Notes under the pieces: model-generated
Told to the model about the DNA's origin: nothing
Seen by the model: only the letters and a program-made list of their open reading frames with translations
Databases searched by the model: none
Assembly (NCBI RefSeq): GCF_000374525.1
Contig: NZ_KB894575.1
Span: 62,001 to 126,000 of the forward strand
Source of the DNA: Amorphus coralli DSM 19760
GTDB lineage: Bacteria > Pseudomonadota > Alphaproteobacteria > Rhizobiales > Amorphaceae
Length of the DNA: 64,000 nucleotides
Direction: 5' to 3'
Shown here: positions 39,278 to 48,860 of the stretch, in pieces
Position numbering within the stretch: position 1 is the first letter of the stretch
How the letters are laid out: every line of letters starts with the position of its first letter
Position numbers and translations under genes: made by a program

Positions 39278-39291
39278 TTGATCGGCATCAA
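39278..39291 (+). promoter_or_regulatory. FixK/FNR-type box upstream of the universal stress protein gene
   Basis: TTGATCGGCATCAA is a perfect TTGAT-N4-ATCAA dyad, the binding site of FNR, FixK and FnrL-type oxygen-response regulators. It is centred about 112 nt upstream of the gene's ATG and suggests induction at low oxygen. Confidence 0.7.
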
Positions 39292-39396
39292 GGCGGACAA
39301 CCGTCCGCCCGGCCTAGATCGCCAGTAAGAGGGACGCCCGACTGCCGCACGCCGCGATCGGCGCCGCCGTCAGGACGGCAACACGAGGAGCGGATT

Positions 39397-40224
39397 ATGC
39401 AGATCAAAGACATCGTTGCAGTGACCGACCTGTCGGGCGACCAGAAGCCGGCAAGGCTCGCCGTCGATCTCGCCGCCAAGGCGAACGCGCATATCACCGG
39501 CATGGCGCCCGTGCTGGAGCCGATCACGCCGGCCTATCTGGCCGGCCCGCTTCCGTCCGACATCCTCGACCAGGCGCGCAAGTCATCGGAGGAGCTGGCC
39601 GACAAATCGCTGGATGCCTTCAACGAGATGGTGCGCGTACAGGGCGTCAACGGTGGCTCCGCCCGCTTCCGCTTCGTGGAAGGGGCCGCGTCGGGGCTGG
39701 TGAACCGGGTGCGCATGTCCGACCTGGCGGTGATCGGCCAGGAGACCCCGAATTCCAGCGAGCCGGGCCGCGCCGCGGTGATCGAGGCGCTGCTGTTTGA
39801 GACCGGCGTTCCGGTGATGGTCGTGCCCTACATCTCCAAGGGCACCTTCGACGCCAAGCACCTGATGGTGGCCTGGGACGGAAGCGTCACCGCCTCGCGC
39901 GCGGTTCACGCGGCGCTGCCGCTGATGAAGCTGGCGGAGAAGATCAGCGTCGTTGTGGTGGACAACGGCAAGCGCTACTCCGGCGAGCCGGGCGCGGACG
40001 TCGCCCTCTACCTGTCCCGCCATGAGCTGAACGTGTCCATCGACCACATTCCCGCGCCTTCGGGCGACGTGGCGGCAGCCCTCCTGAACTACGTCTCCGA
40101 CAATGGCGTCGACGTCGCGGTGATGGGCGGTTATGGCCACAGCCGCTTCCGCGAGTTCGTCGTCGGTGGCGCCACCCGCGGCATGCTGGAGGCGATGACG
40201 GTCCCGGTCGTGATGGCGCACTAG
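39397..40224 (+). CDS. Universal stress protein, tandem UspA domains
   Basis: 275-residue protein with two UspA-like units (about 1-145 and 150-275). The second carries the nucleotide loop VMGGYGHSRFREFVVGGATRGML (given in two parts in family terms as GxxGHSRxxE and GGxTxxML), so ATP binding is likely there; the first is divergent. A FixK/FNR box lies upstream, which fits the known low-oxygen induction of many such proteins. Convergent with coaA. Confidence 0.9.
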   Translation: MQIKDIVAVTDLSGDQKPARLAVDLAAKANAHITGMAPVLEPITPAYLAGPLPSDILDQARKSSEELADKSLDAFNEMVRVQGVNGGSARFRFVEGAASGLVNRVRMSDLAVIGQETPNSSEPGRAAVIEALLFETGVPVMVVPYISKGTFDAKHLMVAWDGSVTASRAVHAALPLMKLAEKISVVVVDNGKRYSGEPGADVALYLSRHELNVSIDHIPAPSGDVAAALLNYVSDNGVDVAVMGGYGHSRFREFVVGGATRGMLEAMTVPVVMAH

Positions 40225-40330
40225 GTGCCGTAGCCACACATTCGGTTGGTCCGGGCAGAGGCGATCTGGAAAAACGGGTCGCCTCGGACAGCCGGCTGTT
40301 CCGCTGAACGGCCGCTCCGGCCGATTCTCC

Positions 40331-41284
40331 TCAGATCTTCCGGAGCGCCACCGTCTCGATGTTGTGGTCGCCGCTCTTCGACAGGACCAGGTCGGCGCGC
40401 GGCCGCGTCGGGCGGATGTTCTCGCGCAGATTCATCAGGTTGATCCGTTCCCACAGCCGGTTGGCGAAGGCCAGCGCGTCCTCATCGGAGAGGTCGGCGT
40501 ATTTGTGGAAGTAGGAGCGCGGATCGTGAAAGCGCGTGGTCTTGAGCCGCATGAAGCGGTCGAGATACCAGCGGTGCAGCACCTCCTCGTCCGCCTCGAT
40601 GTAGATCGAGTAGTCGAAGAAGTCCGAAACGAACGGCACGCCCCGGCTCTCCCGCGACAGGCGCGAGGTCTGCAGGACGTTGAGGCCTTCCAGGATGAGG
40701 ATGTCCGGCCGGTCGACGGTGATCGTCCGGCCCTCGATGACATCGTAGGTCAGGTGCGAATAGACCGGCGCCTCGACCTCGCGCTTGCCGGCCTTCACGT
40801 CGTGCAGGAAGGCGAGCAGCGTCTTCAGGTCGTAGCTTTCAGGGAAGCCCTTGCGCTCCATCAGCCCTTCCGCCTCAAGCACGGCGTTGGGGAACAGGAA
40901 GCCGTCGGTCGGCACCAGGTCGACCGTGGGGCTGGTGGGCCAGCGGGCGAGCAACGCCTGCAGGAGCCGCGCGGTGGTCGACTTGCCAACGGCGACCGAC
41001 CCGGCGATGCCGATCACGAACGGGATCGGCCCGTCGCTGCGCCCCAGAAAGCGGTTGGTGGTGGCATGCAGCGCCTGGGTCGCCTCCACGTACATCGACA
41101 GGAAGCGCGCCAGCGGCAGGTAGATCGCCTCCACCTCCTCCAGGTCGACCCGGTCGTTGTAGGCCTGGAGCTCCTGCACCTCTTCCGCCGACAGCGTCAT
41201 CGGCGTGTCGGCTCTCAGCCGGGCCCACTCCGCCCGGGAAAAGACGCGGTAGGGCGACAGCTCGCTCGGGTTGCTCGTATCCAT
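40331..41284 (-). CDS. coaA: Type I pantothenate kinase
   Basis: 317-residue kinase that phosphorylates pantothenate, the committed step of CoA synthesis. P-loop [12 protein letters not shown] at about 92-103; [30 protein letters not shown] and [16 protein letters not shown] follow. Length equals E. coli CoaA (316). It starts 17 nt after hisE, so it is the end of the histidine operon, a conserved arrangement in Rhizobiales. Confidence 0.97.
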   Translation of the reverse strand: MDTSNPSELSPYRVFSRAEWARLRADTPMTLSAEEVQELQAYNDRVDLEEVEAIYLPLARFLSMYVEATQALHATTNRFLGRSDGPIPFVIGIAGSVAVGKSTTARLLQALLARWPTSPTVDLVPTDGFLFPNAVLEAEGLMERKGFPESYDLKTLLAFLHDVKAGKREVEAPVYSHLTYDVIEGRTITVDRPDILILEGLNVLQTSRLSRESRGVPFVSDFFDYSIYIEADEEVLHRWYLDRFMRLKTTRFHDPRSYFHKYADLSDEDALAFANRLWERINLMNLRENIRPTRPRADLVLSKSGDHNIETVALRKI

Positions 41285-41301
41285 GGCATCGTCTGGCGTC
41301 T

Positions 41302-41637
41302 TCAGCCCTTGGGCCGCGACGCCTTTTCCTCAAGCCCGGTCTGGCCGGTTCGCCGGTCCAGCTCGTCGATCACCTCCTGAAACGGCACCTCCGCCACCTG
41401 CAGCAGCACCAGCAGGTGGTAGAGAACGTCGGCCGCCTCGCCGCGCAGTCCGTCCCGGTCGCCCTCGACACCGGCAACCACGGCTTCCACGGCCTCCTCG
41501 CCGAACTTGCGGGCGCAGTAGGCCCGGCCCCGGTGGGCAAGCTTCGCCGTATAGGACGCCTCCGGATCGGCCGCCGAACGCGCCGCGATGATCTCCGCCA
41601 GCCGGGCGAGATCGAAGCCGGTCTCCGCGCTCGTCAT
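41302..41637 (-). CDS. hisE: Phosphoribosyl-ATP pyrophosphatase
   Basis: 111-residue MazG-like enzyme for the second step of histidine synthesis. Conserved acidic helices: [23 protein letters not shown] and [14 protein letters not shown], whose Glu and Asp residues bind Mg2+. Its ATG overlaps the hisF stop (ATGA). HisI (cyclohydrolase) is not fused and is not in this window. Confidence 0.95.
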   Translation of the reverse strand: MTSAETGFDLARLAEIIAARSAADPEASYTAKLAHRGRAYCARKFGEEAVEAVVAGVEGDRDGLRGEAADVLYHLLVLLQVAEVPFQEVIDELDRRTGQTGLEEKASRPKG

Positions 41638-42407
41638 GTCAGCCGCATCGGGATGCCGGCCGCCGCCATATGCTCCTTCGCCTCGCGAATGGAGTGGGTG
41701 CCGAAGTGAAAGATCGAGGCGGCGAGCACCGCCGAGGCATGGCCGTCGCGCACCCCGTCCACCAGGTGATCGAGGTCGCCGACGCCACCGGACGCGATCA
41801 CGGGAATGGTCAGCGCGTCGGACACCGCCTTCACCAGCGCGATGTCGTAGCCGTCCTTGGTGCCGTCCCGGTCCATCGACGTCAGCAGGATCTCGCCCGC
41901 CCCCAGCGCCTCCACCTCGCGCGCATACTCGATGGCGTCGAGCCCTGCGGACCGGCGCCCCCCGTGGGTGAACACCTCCCAGCGGTCCGGCTCGCCCTCG
42001 CGGCTGACGCGCTTGGCGTCGATGGCGACCACAATGCACTGGCTGCCGAACTTCTCCGCGGCGCGGCGGACGAAGTCGCGATCGTGCACGGCCGCCGTGT
42101 TGATCGACACCTTGTCGGCACCGGCCAGCAGCAGCTGGCGGATGTCGTCATTGGTGCGCACGCCGCCACCCACCGTCACCGGCATGAAGCAGACTTCCGC
42201 CGTCCGCCGGACCACGTCGAGCAGGATCGACCGCTCCTCGTGGCTGGCCGTGATGTCGAGGAAGCAGAGCTCGTCGGCGCCGGCGGCGTCGTAGGCGATC
42301 GCCGCCTCGACCGGGTCGCCGGCGTCCACGAGGTCCACGAACTGGACGCCCTTCACGACGCGCCCCTCGTGGACGTCGAGACAGGGAATGATACGGGTTT
42401 TCAGCAC
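41634..42407 (-). CDS. hisF: Imidazole glycerol phosphate synthase, cyclase subunit
   Basis: 257-residue (beta-alpha)8 barrel that works with HisH. N-terminus [20 protein letters not shown] contains catalytic D11 (CLDV); the second catalytic Asp is in [15 protein letters not shown]. Phosphate-binding [10 protein letters not shown] and [11 protein letters not shown] are intact. Coupled to hisE; 63 nt after hisA. Confidence 0.97.
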   Translation of the reverse strand: MLKTRIIPCLDVHEGRVVKGVQFVDLVDAGDPVEAAIAYDAAGADELCFLDITASHEERSILLDVVRRTAEVCFMPVTVGGGVRTNDDIRQLLLAGADKVSINTAAVHDRDFVRRAAEKFGSQCIVVAIDAKRVSREGEPDRWEVFTHGGRRSAGLDAIEYAREVEALGAGEILLTSMDRDGTKDGYDIALVKAVSDALTIPVIASGGVGDLDHLVDGVRDGHASAVLAASIFHFGTHSIREAKEHMAAAGIPMRLT

Positions 42408-42470
42408 GTCTCGTTGGCCTGTTCGCTGCGACGCCGACCGGTTCAGCCTAACGCCGCAATTGGGGAAGTG

Positions 42471-43211
42471 TCAGCCCGCCTGTTTCAGCCGGGCAAGCGC
42501 GGCCTTCGGATCCAGGCGTCCGTCGTAAAGCGCGCGGCCGGCGATGGCCCCGGCGAGGCGGGCGGCGTCCGGCTGGGCCAGCCGCTCGATGTCGTCCATG
42601 TCCTTCAGCCCGCCGGAAGCGATCACCGGGATCGTCACCGCCTCGGCCAACGCCAGCGTCTCGTCCATGTTGAGGCCGGACAGCATGCCGTCGCGGGCGA
42701 TGTCGGTGTAGATGATCGCCGCCACGCCGGCATCCTCGAAGCGCCGGGCCAGATCGACGGCACGAGTCTCCGCCGTTTCCGCCCAGCCCTCCACCGCCAC
42801 CCGGCCGCCGCGCGCGTCGATGCCCACGGCGATCCGGTTGGGGAACGTCCGGCAGGCCTCCAGCACGAGGTCCGGATTGCGCAGCGCCGCGGTTCCGAGG
42901 ATCACCCGGGTGATGCCGCGGGCGAGCCAGCTCTCGATGCCGGCCATGTCGCGGATGCCGCCGCCGAGCTGCACCGGAATGCGCACGGCCTTCAGGATCG
43001 CCTCGACGGCGTCGACGTTGACGCTTCTGCCGGCGAAGGCGCCGTTGAGGTCGACGATGTGCAGCCACTCGAAGCCGGCGTCTGCGAAGGCCGCCGCCTG
43101 GTTGGCCGGGTTGTCGTTGAAGACCGTCGCGCGCGCCATGTCGCCCTGCAACAGGCGCACGCAGGTTCCGTCCTTCAGGTCGATTGCGGGAAAGAGGATC
43201 ACGGGTTCCAC
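42471..43211 (-). CDS. hisA: ProFAR isomerase HisA
   Basis: 246-residue barrel enzyme for the fourth step of histidine synthesis. [18 protein letters not shown] contains the general base Asp; [19 protein letters not shown] and [16 protein letters not shown] (general acid Asp) are present. Its start overlaps the hisH 3' end by 13 nt. Confidence 0.97.
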   Translation of the reverse strand: MEPVILFPAIDLKDGTCVRLLQGDMARATVFNDNPANQAAAFADAGFEWLHIVDLNGAFAGRSVNVDAVEAILKAVRIPVQLGGGIRDMAGIESWLARGITRVILGTAALRNPDLVLEACRTFPNRIAVGIDARGGRVAVEGWAETAETRAVDLARRFEDAGVAAIIYTDIARDGMLSGLNMDETLALAEAVTIPVIASGGLKDMDDIERLAQPDAARLAGAIAGRALYDGRLDPKAALARLKQAG

Positions 43212-43849
43212 TTCAGGAAATTGGCGAGAAGCGCGATGCCGAGCTTTTCGCTCTTCTCGGGATGAAACTGGGTGCCGACCACGTTGTTGCGGCCGACGAT
43301 GGCCGTCACCGGGCCGGAATAATCCGACGTGGCGATCAGGTCGGCGCGGTCGGCAACAGCCAGGTGATAGGAATGCACGAAATAGGCGTGCCAGCCGTCA
43401 GGTCCGGTCGGGATGCCCTCCAGCACCGGGTGGTCGGCGATCACGTCCAGCGTGTTCCAGCCCATGTGGGGGATCTTCAGGGTCGGGTCGGCCGGCTCGA
43501 TGCGGGTCACGTCGCCGTGGATCCAGCCGAAGCCGGCGGCCACCTCGTGCTCCAGGCCGCGATCGGCCATCAGCTGCATGCCGACGCAGATGCCGAGGAA
43601 CGGCACGCCGCGCTGTTCAACGGCCTCCTGCAGGCCCTCGATCATGTCGACCTCGGTTTCCAGGCCCCGGCGACAATCTGCAAAAGCCCCGACCCCAGGC
43701 AGGATCAGCCGGTCCGCCGCGGCCACCCGCTCGGTATCGGCGGTGACGTGCAGGTCGATGTCGAGGTTGGCTTCCGACGCGGCCCGCTCCACGGCCTTGG
43801 CCGCCGAGCGCAGATTTCCGGAGCCGTAGTCGACGATGACAACCCTCAT
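43199..43849 (-). CDS. hisH: Imidazole glycerol phosphate synthase, glutaminase subunit
   Basis: 216-residue class I glutamine amidotransferase that feeds ammonia to HisF. Nucleophile C88 in [10 protein letters not shown], and the His-Glu pair in [12 protein letters not shown] near the C-terminus complete the triad. The ATG at 43849 is preceded by AGGAG and overlaps the stop of the DUF2628 gene. Confidence 0.97.
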   Translation of the reverse strand: MRVVIVDYGSGNLRSAAKAVERAASEANLDIDLHVTADTERVAAADRLILPGVGAFADCRRGLETEVDMIEGLQEAVEQRGVPFLGICVGMQLMADRGLEHEVAAGFGWIHGDVTRIEPADPTLKIPHMGWNTLDVIADHPVLEGIPTGPDGWHAYFVHSYHLAVADRADLIATSDYSGPVTAIVGRNNVVGTQFHPEKSEKLGIALLANFLKWNP

Positions 43850-44370
43850 CGGGTACTCCTCGTTTCGGGAAACAGGCCCAGGATCCCCGGATCGCCCTGA
43901 GCGCGGACGGCGGGCGCAACCGGCACCGCCGACCTGTGGACCGACGGAACCGCCGGCGCCGACCGCACCGGCTGCGGCGCGAACGCCTCCTCCTCCAGCC
44001 ACTGGGAGAAGAAGCGGCGCTCGCACTCGGTCCGCTTCGAACCGGCGACGATGCCGGCGAAGCGGTAGCCGCGCCGCATCAGGGCCCAGCGTTTCAGCCC
44101 GTTGGCCTCGAAGCCGAACAGAACCGCCAGCGCAACCCCGGCAAGCCCCGGCGCCGGTCCGCCGAGCAGCGACATGGCGACTTCCAGAGCCGCCGCAGCG
44201 ATCACGAAGGCGAGCGTCAGGAGCCACAGCCGGTTGAACAGCAGCCACAGGACCGGGAACAGCATCGCCAGCCAAGAAAACCCGTCGCGCACGAAGACCG
44301 TGCGTTCCGCGGTCTCCTCGAGACCCGAAACTCGTTCCGGGGGAGGCAGAAGGACCGTGTAGACGGCCAT
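43846..44370 (-). CDS. DUF2628 membrane protein within the his operon
   Basis: 174-residue protein with [13 protein letters not shown] at the N-terminus and two or three hydrophobic segments (about 33-85, including [21 protein letters not shown]). The cytosolic part has [20 protein letters not shown] Pro/Val/Ala-rich tail ends the protein. DUF2628 proteins sit between hisB and hisH in many Rhizobiales, yet no role in histidine synthesis is known. Its stop overlaps the hisH start (ATGA). Confidence 0.85.
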   Translation of the reverse strand: MAVYTVLLPPPERVSGLEETAERTVFVRDGFSWLAMLFPVLWLLFNRLWLLTLAFVIAAAALEVAMSLLGGPAPGLAGVALAVLFGFEANGLKRWALMRRGYRFAGIVAGSKRTECERRFFSQWLEEEAFAPQPVRSAPAVPSVHRSAVPVAPAVRAQGDPGILGLFPETRSTR

Positions 44371-44429
44371 GCTCGCATGTCCTCGATCGTGTCTCGGTCG
44401 GGCGGACCGTTGCTCACGGCCCGGCCGGA

Positions 44430-45026
44430 TCACTCGGCGAGACGCCCCTTGGTGGACGGCACCTCGTCGGCCCGTCGCGGATCGATCGCCACCGCGGTAC
44501 CCAGGCAGCGCGCCAGCGCCTTGAAGCAGCTTTCGGCGATATGGTGGTCGTTGTCGCCGTAAACCGTTTCCACGTGCAGCGTCACCAGCGCGTTCATGGC
44601 GAAAGCCCGGAAGAACTCCTCCACCAGCTGGGTGTCGAAGCTGCCGATCTTCGGTGTCGCGAACGGCGCCCGGAAGACGAGATAGGGCCGGCCCGACACG
44701 TCGATCGCGGCGCGGGTGAGCGTGCCGTCCATGGGCAGCGCGGCGTCGGCGTAGCGGGTGATGCCGCGCTTGTCGCCCAGCGCCTCGCGCATGGCCTGAC
44801 CGAGCGCGATGCCGGTGTCCTCCACCGTGTGGTGGTCGTCGATATGCCGGTCGCCCTCGGCCGTGATGGTGATGTCGATCAGCGAATGCCGGCCGAGCTG
44901 GTCCAGCATGTGGTCGAAAAAGCCGACTCCGGTCGCGATCGCGGTCCGCCCCTTTCCGTCGAGATCGATCTCGACGGTGATGGACGTCTCGTTGGTCTGC
45001 CGGACGATCTTCGCGGTCCGAGGCAC
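44430..45026 (-). CDS. hisB: Imidazoleglycerol-phosphate dehydratase
   Basis: 198-residue monofunctional HisB. Both duplicated metal-binding motifs are seen: [13 protein letters not shown] with [15 protein letters not shown], and [16 protein letters not shown] near the end, supplying the His/Glu ligands of the dimanganese site. First gene of the hisB-DUF2628-hisHAFE-coaA unit, divergent from pyrF. Confidence 0.97.
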   Translation of the reverse strand: MPRTAKIVRQTNETSITVEIDLDGKGRTAIATGVGFFDHMLDQLGRHSLIDITITAEGDRHIDDHHTVEDTGIALGQAMREALGDKRGITRYADAALPMDGTLTRAAIDVSGRPYLVFRAPFATPKIGSFDTQLVEEFFRAFAMNALVTLHVETVYGDNDHHIAESCFKALARCLGTAVAIDPRRADEVPSTKGRLAE

Positions 45027-45150
45027 CGTCTGTAGTCCTTCATGGGTGGAGAATGAACCAGCCGCCTTGTATCAACCCGTCGCACGAATGAAAAGAATGC
45101 CGACGTCCGCCGTGCCTGCGGACCCCTGACAAGCCCGAAAGGACCCCGCC

Positions 45151-45858
45151 ATGCGTCTGAAGCCCAGGGATGCCCGGGAGCGGCTCATCGTCGGCCTCGA
45201 CCTGCCGAGCGTCGCGGAGGCGGAAGCCTGCGTGCGCGAGACGCGGGGCGCTGTCGGCGCCTACAAGATCGGGCTGGAGCTCATCTATGCCGGCGGCCTG
45301 GACCTCGCCCGCCGCCTCGCCGATGACGGCGAAACCGTGTTCCTCGACGCCAAGCTTCTCGACATCGACAACACCGTGGCCAACGCCGTGCGCTCGATCC
45401 TGTCGACCGGCGCTGCGATGCTGACGCTGCACGCCTACCCGAAAGCCATTGCCGCCGCGGCCGAGGTGGCACGTGACCGCGACCTGATGATCCTCGGCGT
45501 CACCGTGCTGACCTCCATGGACGACACCGACCTGGTCGACGCCGGCTACGCGACCGGCGTGCGCGAGCTCGTCGCCCACCGGGCCGAAAGGGCGGTCGCG
45601 GCCGGCGCCGACGGGCTGGTCTGCTCGGCGCTGGAAGTGGCCGATCTGCGCAACCGCCTCGGCAACGACGTGGTGCTGGTCACCCCCGGCATCCGCCCGG
45701 CCGGCTCCGCCACCGGCGACCAGAAGCGGGTGATGACGCCGGCCGACGCCATCCGCGCCGGCTCCGACTATCTGGTTGTCGCCCGCCCCGTGGTCATGGC
45801 CGACGACCGCCGCGCCGCCGCCGAGGCCATCGTCGAAGAGATCGAACAGGCGCTCTGA
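45151..45858 (+). CDS. pyrF: Orotidine 5'-phosphate decarboxylase
   Basis: 235-residue barrel enzyme that makes UMP. The catalytic array is in VFLDAKLLDIDNTVANAV (Lys-Asp...Asp), with LIVGLDLPS at the N-terminus and TPGIRPAG...YLVVARPV near the C-terminus for phosphate binding. AAGGA precedes the ATG. The stop is followed after 12 nt by a stem-loop repeat. Confidence 0.97.
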   Translation: MRLKPRDARERLIVGLDLPSVAEAEACVRETRGAVGAYKIGLELIYAGGLDLARRLADDGETVFLDAKLLDIDNTVANAVRSILSTGAAMLTLHAYPKAIAAAAEVARDRDLMILGVTVLTSMDDTDLVDAGYATGVRELVAHRAERAVAAGADGLVCSALEVADLRNRLGNDVVLVTPGIRPAGSATGDQKRVMTPADAIRAGSDYLVVARPVVMADDRRAAAEAIVEEIEQAL

Positions 45859-45870
45859 AGCAAAGCCAGA

Positions 45871-45915
45871 GCAAAGCCAGGAAAAGGGCTCTTGCGGTTT
45901 TCCGTCCGGCTTTGC
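45871..45915 (+). repeat. Stem-loop repeat, copy B (after pyrF)
   Basis: Outer arms GCAAAGCC (45871-45878) and GGCTTTGC (45908-45915); inner arms GGAAAA (45880-45885) and TTTTCC (45898-45903). The 12 nt between the pyrF stop and this copy contain a second GCAAAGCCAG, which looks like a short duplication of the left arm. Confidence 0.85.
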
Positions 45916-46038
45916 GGTGAAAACAATCCCCTCGCGCCGAGTTCGCTTGCGCTGATCTCTATCCGCTCACGCGAGCTCACTTCGCTCGCCGCTGCGCGGG
46001 CGCGGCCTCCGGCCGGCGCGTGGTCACGCGCTGATCCG

Positions 46039-46082
46039 GCAATGCCAGGAAAAGTGGGGACCGGTTTTCCGTCCGGCTTTGC
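46039..46082 (+). repeat. Stem-loop repeat, copy C
   Basis: Outer arms GCAATGCC (46039-46046) and GGCTTTGC (46075-46082) with one mismatch; inner GGAAAA / TTTTCC. The core AAAAGTGGGGACCGGTTTTCC is the family consensus with one change. This copy is not next to a stop codon. Confidence 0.8.
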
Positions 46083-46168
46083 GATCTGGAAGGCCCGTTC
46101 ACGCACCCCAACAGTTCACGTCGTCCGCTGCTATGCGAGGAGGGACGGCATACATGGCCCGGAAGACA

Positions 46169-46202
46169 CGAAAACGCCCCGCGTCGCAGCCGACGCGGGG
46201 CG
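46169..46202 (-). terminator. Rho-independent terminator after the cytochrome c gene
   Basis: CGCCCCGCGTCG (46175-46186) pairs perfectly with CGACGCGGGGCG (46191-46202), loop of 4 nt. On the minus strand it is followed by TTTTCG. It ends the cytochrome c transcript. Confidence 0.8.
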
Positions 46203-46269
46203 CTTGATGCCAGTCTAGGGCGCGGCGTCCTGCAAGTACAGGTTGGCCCGCAGCCCCTCCGCCCCCGGC

Positions 46270-48063
46270 CTATTTGGCGTCGGAGGCGCCGGCCTTCACC
46301 TGGTCCTGGATCAGCTTGCCGAGATAGGCGCCGGGCTGCTCCTTGGCGGCGCTGGCCGCCTGGTTGACCTGGTTGGCCACGTCCTGCGGCAGCGGTACCT
46401 GGATCAGGATGGTGCGGCCGGAAGTGTCCTGGCCAAGCCCGATCCGGGCATCGACTTCCTGGACGAAGTCGTTGATGCGGGCGTGCTTCTCGGCAACCGT
46501 CAGGTCGTTGTCCGCCGCCACGACCGGGCAGTAGACCGCCACCAGCTCGTCAACGATGTCGGCGTCCTGGGCGCCCGGGTTGGAGGCCTTCACCAGCCGC
46601 AGCACCTCGCCGATCCGGTTCGCCATCTCCGAGTTGGTGACGCTGGCGAAGCTCTGGACGATGTCCTTGGCCGGCAGCGGGATGACGTCCTGCGAGCCGG
46701 AATCGGAGACCGCCGGACAGCCGAAGCCGCGCGCCGCTTCCGAGGCCGGACCGGCCGGCGTCACCTGCTCGCGCAGGCTCTTGACCATGTTGGCCGTGGC
46801 GTTGGCCGAGGCCTCGTTGCCCCAGCTGGTGCGCACGAAGTTGGCCACGTCGGCGATCTCCTGGTCGGAGAACTGGCCGCCGAAGGCCGGCATCTGGCCG
46901 TAGGAGCCCTGGCCCGGGAGGCCGCCGAGCACCGCGGTGATGATGTTCTCCGGACCGCCGGCCGTCACGGCGCCGTTGCCGGCGAGCGGTGGAATCGCAC
47001 CCTGGATGCCGAGGCCGGTAGACTGGTGGCACTGGGCGCAGTTGTTCAGATAGATCTCCGACCCCGCCCTGGCTGTCGTGTCGGGCAGCTTCTTCTCGTC
47101 ACCGCCCTCGGCCGCGGACTGCTTCAGGTAGACCGCAATGGCGGTGATGTCGTCCTCTGTCAGCTTGGACAGCGAATGGGTCACCACATCGGCCATCGGG
47201 CCGAACACGGTGCCCTTCTTCTTGTCGGCGCCGGTGTGCAGATAGTCGACGATCTCGTCCACCGACCAGCCGCCCACGCCATCCTGCAGCGAGCCGGAGA
47301 TGTCCGGCGCGTAATAGGGCTGGCCCATCAGCTTGCCGCCGCCGAGCATGTCGGAGGGGCGCATGGCGCCGGCCAGGTTGCGCGGAGTGTGGCATTCGGC
47401 GCAGTGGCCGGGCCCTTCCACGAGATAGGCGCCGCGGTTGACCTGGTCGGACTTGTTCGGGTCCGGCACGAAGGTGCCCGGCGTGAAATACATCAGGTCC
47501 CACGCCGCCAGGCCCTCGCGGACGTTGAACGGGAAGGACATCGTGCTCGGCTTGCGCGGCGCGTTCACCGGCTCAAGCGACTGAAGGTAGGCGAAGATCG
47601 CCGAGACATCGTCCTTCGTGATCTTGGTGAAGGAGGTGTAGGGCATCGCCGGGTAGAGATATTCGCCGTCCTTGCCGATGCCGTTGTGCAGGGCCTTGTA
47701 GAACTCTTCCTCGGTCCAGTCGCCGATGCCGGTCGCCTTGTCCGGGGTGATGTTCGGCGAAGAGATGCCGCCGAATGGCGTGTCCAGGATCAGCCCGCCG
47801 GAAAAAGCCTCGGCGCCCGGACCGGTGTGACAGGGCATGCAGTCGGCCGCCGTCACCAGATACTTGCCCTTGGCGACGAGGTCGGCGGCGGCGCTGCCGC
47901 CGGATGCGGGTGCCGCCGGTGTCGCGGTCGCGGCCGGCTTGTCCGTCGCCGCGTTCGTGCCGGAGGACTGCGCCTCGGCCGCCGTCGTGGCCAGAAGCCC
48001 CGCGAGCGCCGTTGCCGCGATCACGCGCATGGACCGTCCCGCCGCTTCCGTCTTTCGAATCAT
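46270..48063 (-). CDS. Tri-haem cytochrome c (alcohol/aldehyde-type dehydrogenase subunit) with C-terminal extension
   Basis: 597-residue exported protein with three CXXCH haem sites: C75-MPC-H79, C221-AEC-H225 and C342-AQC-H346. The three-domain layout (about 60-165, 205-320, 330-425) is that of the membrane cytochrome subunit that takes electrons from gluconate, sorbitol, alcohol or aldehyde dehydrogenases. A signal peptide spans about 1-31, followed by a Thr/Ala/Pro linker. Residues about 445-597 are an unusual C-terminal extension with two Cys (C449 in GCPAV and C512 in YCPVV) and no haem motif. No dehydrogenase gene is adjacent, so the electron donor is unknown. Confidence 0.88.
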   Translation of the reverse strand: MIRKTEAAGRSMRVIAATALAGLLATTAAEAQSSGTNAATDKPAATATPAAPASGGSAAADLVAKGKYLVTAADCMPCHTGPGAEAFSGGLILDTPFGGISSPNITPDKATGIGDWTEEEFYKALHNGIGKDGEYLYPAMPYTSFTKITKDDVSAIFAYLQSLEPVNAPRKPSTMSFPFNVREGLAAWDLMYFTPGTFVPDPNKSDQVNRGAYLVEGPGHCAECHTPRNLAGAMRPSDMLGGGKLMGQPYYAPDISGSLQDGVGGWSVDEIVDYLHTGADKKKGTVFGPMADVVTHSLSKLTEDDITAIAVYLKQSAAEGGDEKKLPDTTARAGSEIYLNNCAQCHQSTGLGIQGAIPPLAGNGAVTAGGPENIITAVLGGLPGQGSYGQMPAFGGQFSDQEIADVANFVRTSWGNEASANATANMVKSLREQVTPAGPASEAARGFGCPAVSDSGSQDVIPLPAKDIVQSFASVTNSEMANRIGEVLRLVKASNPGAQDADIVDELVAVYCPVVAADNDLTVAEKHARINDFVQEVDARIGLGQDTSGRTILIQVPLPQDVANQVNQAASAAKEQPGAYLGKLIQDQVKAGASDAK

Positions 48064-48389
48064 TCCAAGCCCCTCGTCTCCCGCGCTTCGCTGGCGAAGC
48101 CGGCTCCGTCACTGCCTCCCGGCCTCTCGCCGGGCAGTCGACATCGTCCCCATCGGCGATGATGGGCGATCGTGAACTGGATTTAAATCATTAAAGTTCT
48201 ACGGGAACACGACAAAGCTGCGCTCCGGGTCGCTAACCGGCGCTTAATCTGTAAGGCGCCGCCGCCACCGGGTGGCCCAAATTGACACAAAGTTGCCTGC
48301 GCATGGTCCCTCCGCGCCCCCACCATCGTCCCATTGCGCCGCCACGTTTGGGACCATCGGTTTCGAGCCGCAGACAACGGAGACACCCG
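48064..48389. other. Divergent intergenic region, cytochrome c / small membrane protein
   Basis: 326-nt region. It has an AT-rich island (ATTTAAATCATTAAAG near 48180) likely to be part of the cytochrome promoter, and a TTGACA hexamer at 48282-48287 that could be a -35 element for the plus-strand gene, though no good -10 follows at 17 nt. No gene or repeat seen. Confidence 0.45.
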
Positions 48390-48752
48390 ATGGATCGCCT
48401 CGCGAACGTCACGCACAGGACGCAACGGCTCTTCAGCCTGTCCGGGCGCGTTCAGACCCTCGTTATCGCGTCCGCCCTGGTGGTCGGCGTCTGCCTGCTC
48501 GCGACCGCCGGCATTGCCGAGGCTGCGCCCGCGGAGGCGGCCCATGCCGCGATCGCGGCCAAGTCGGCAGCGGCGGCGTCCGGCGCGATCCCGCATCCCG
48601 AAGCGGCTCCCGATCCGATGCTTCAGCGCATCGTGGCCGGCGGCGTGACCACGCTTCTGTTCGGCACGATGATATCCGTCGTCGTCGTTTCGTGGCGCTC
48701 CTTCCGCGAAAGCATCGAGCGCGACCAGAAGGCTCGCAAGGACCGGGCCTGA
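48390..48752 (+). CDS. Small membrane protein of unknown function
   Basis: 120-residue protein with two hydrophobic segments: about 21-45 (LVIASALVVGVCLLATAGIA, could be a signal anchor) and about 83-101 (VTTLLFGTMISVVVVSW). Between them lies an Ala-rich, probably periplasmic stretch, and the C-terminus is short and charged (RDQKARKDRA). This layout recalls proton-channel or scaffold subunits, but no family is recognised. It precedes the sugar dehydrogenase-like gene by 108 nt. Confidence 0.6.
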   Translation: MDRLANVTHRTQRLFSLSGRVQTLVIASALVVGVCLLATAGIAEAAPAEAAHAAIAAKSAAAASGAIPHPEAAPDPMLQRIVAGGVTTLLFGTMISVVVVSWRSFRESIERDQKARKDRA

Positions 48753-48860
48753 CCGGTTCGCTGGCGCCGGACCCCGGCGCGACCTTGACCTGTCGTCCCG
48801 TTTCCGGCTCTGCGTTAGAGTGGGGCCTGCGACGAGACTGAACGGACGACGGAGACGGAT

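Larger units (their letters stand above)
45859..46174. other. Intergenic region after pyrF with two stem-loop repeats
   Basis: Between pyrF and the terminator of the convergent cytochrome gene. It holds repeat copies B (45871-45915) and C (46039-46082). The 120 nt between them contain short inverted words (for example CTCACGCGAG) but no supportable gene. Confidence 0.6.

Noticed and set aside
40225-40330. Terminator between the universal stress protein gene and coaA
   Set aside because: AGGCGA...TCGCCT (40259-40284) and a second GC-rich dyad can pair, but there is no T-run on either side and the stems are short or bulged.
46243-48162. Plus-strand open frame of 639 codons opposite the cytochrome c gene
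   Set aside because: Shadow frame; three haem motifs and a signal peptide on the minus strand settle the coding strand.
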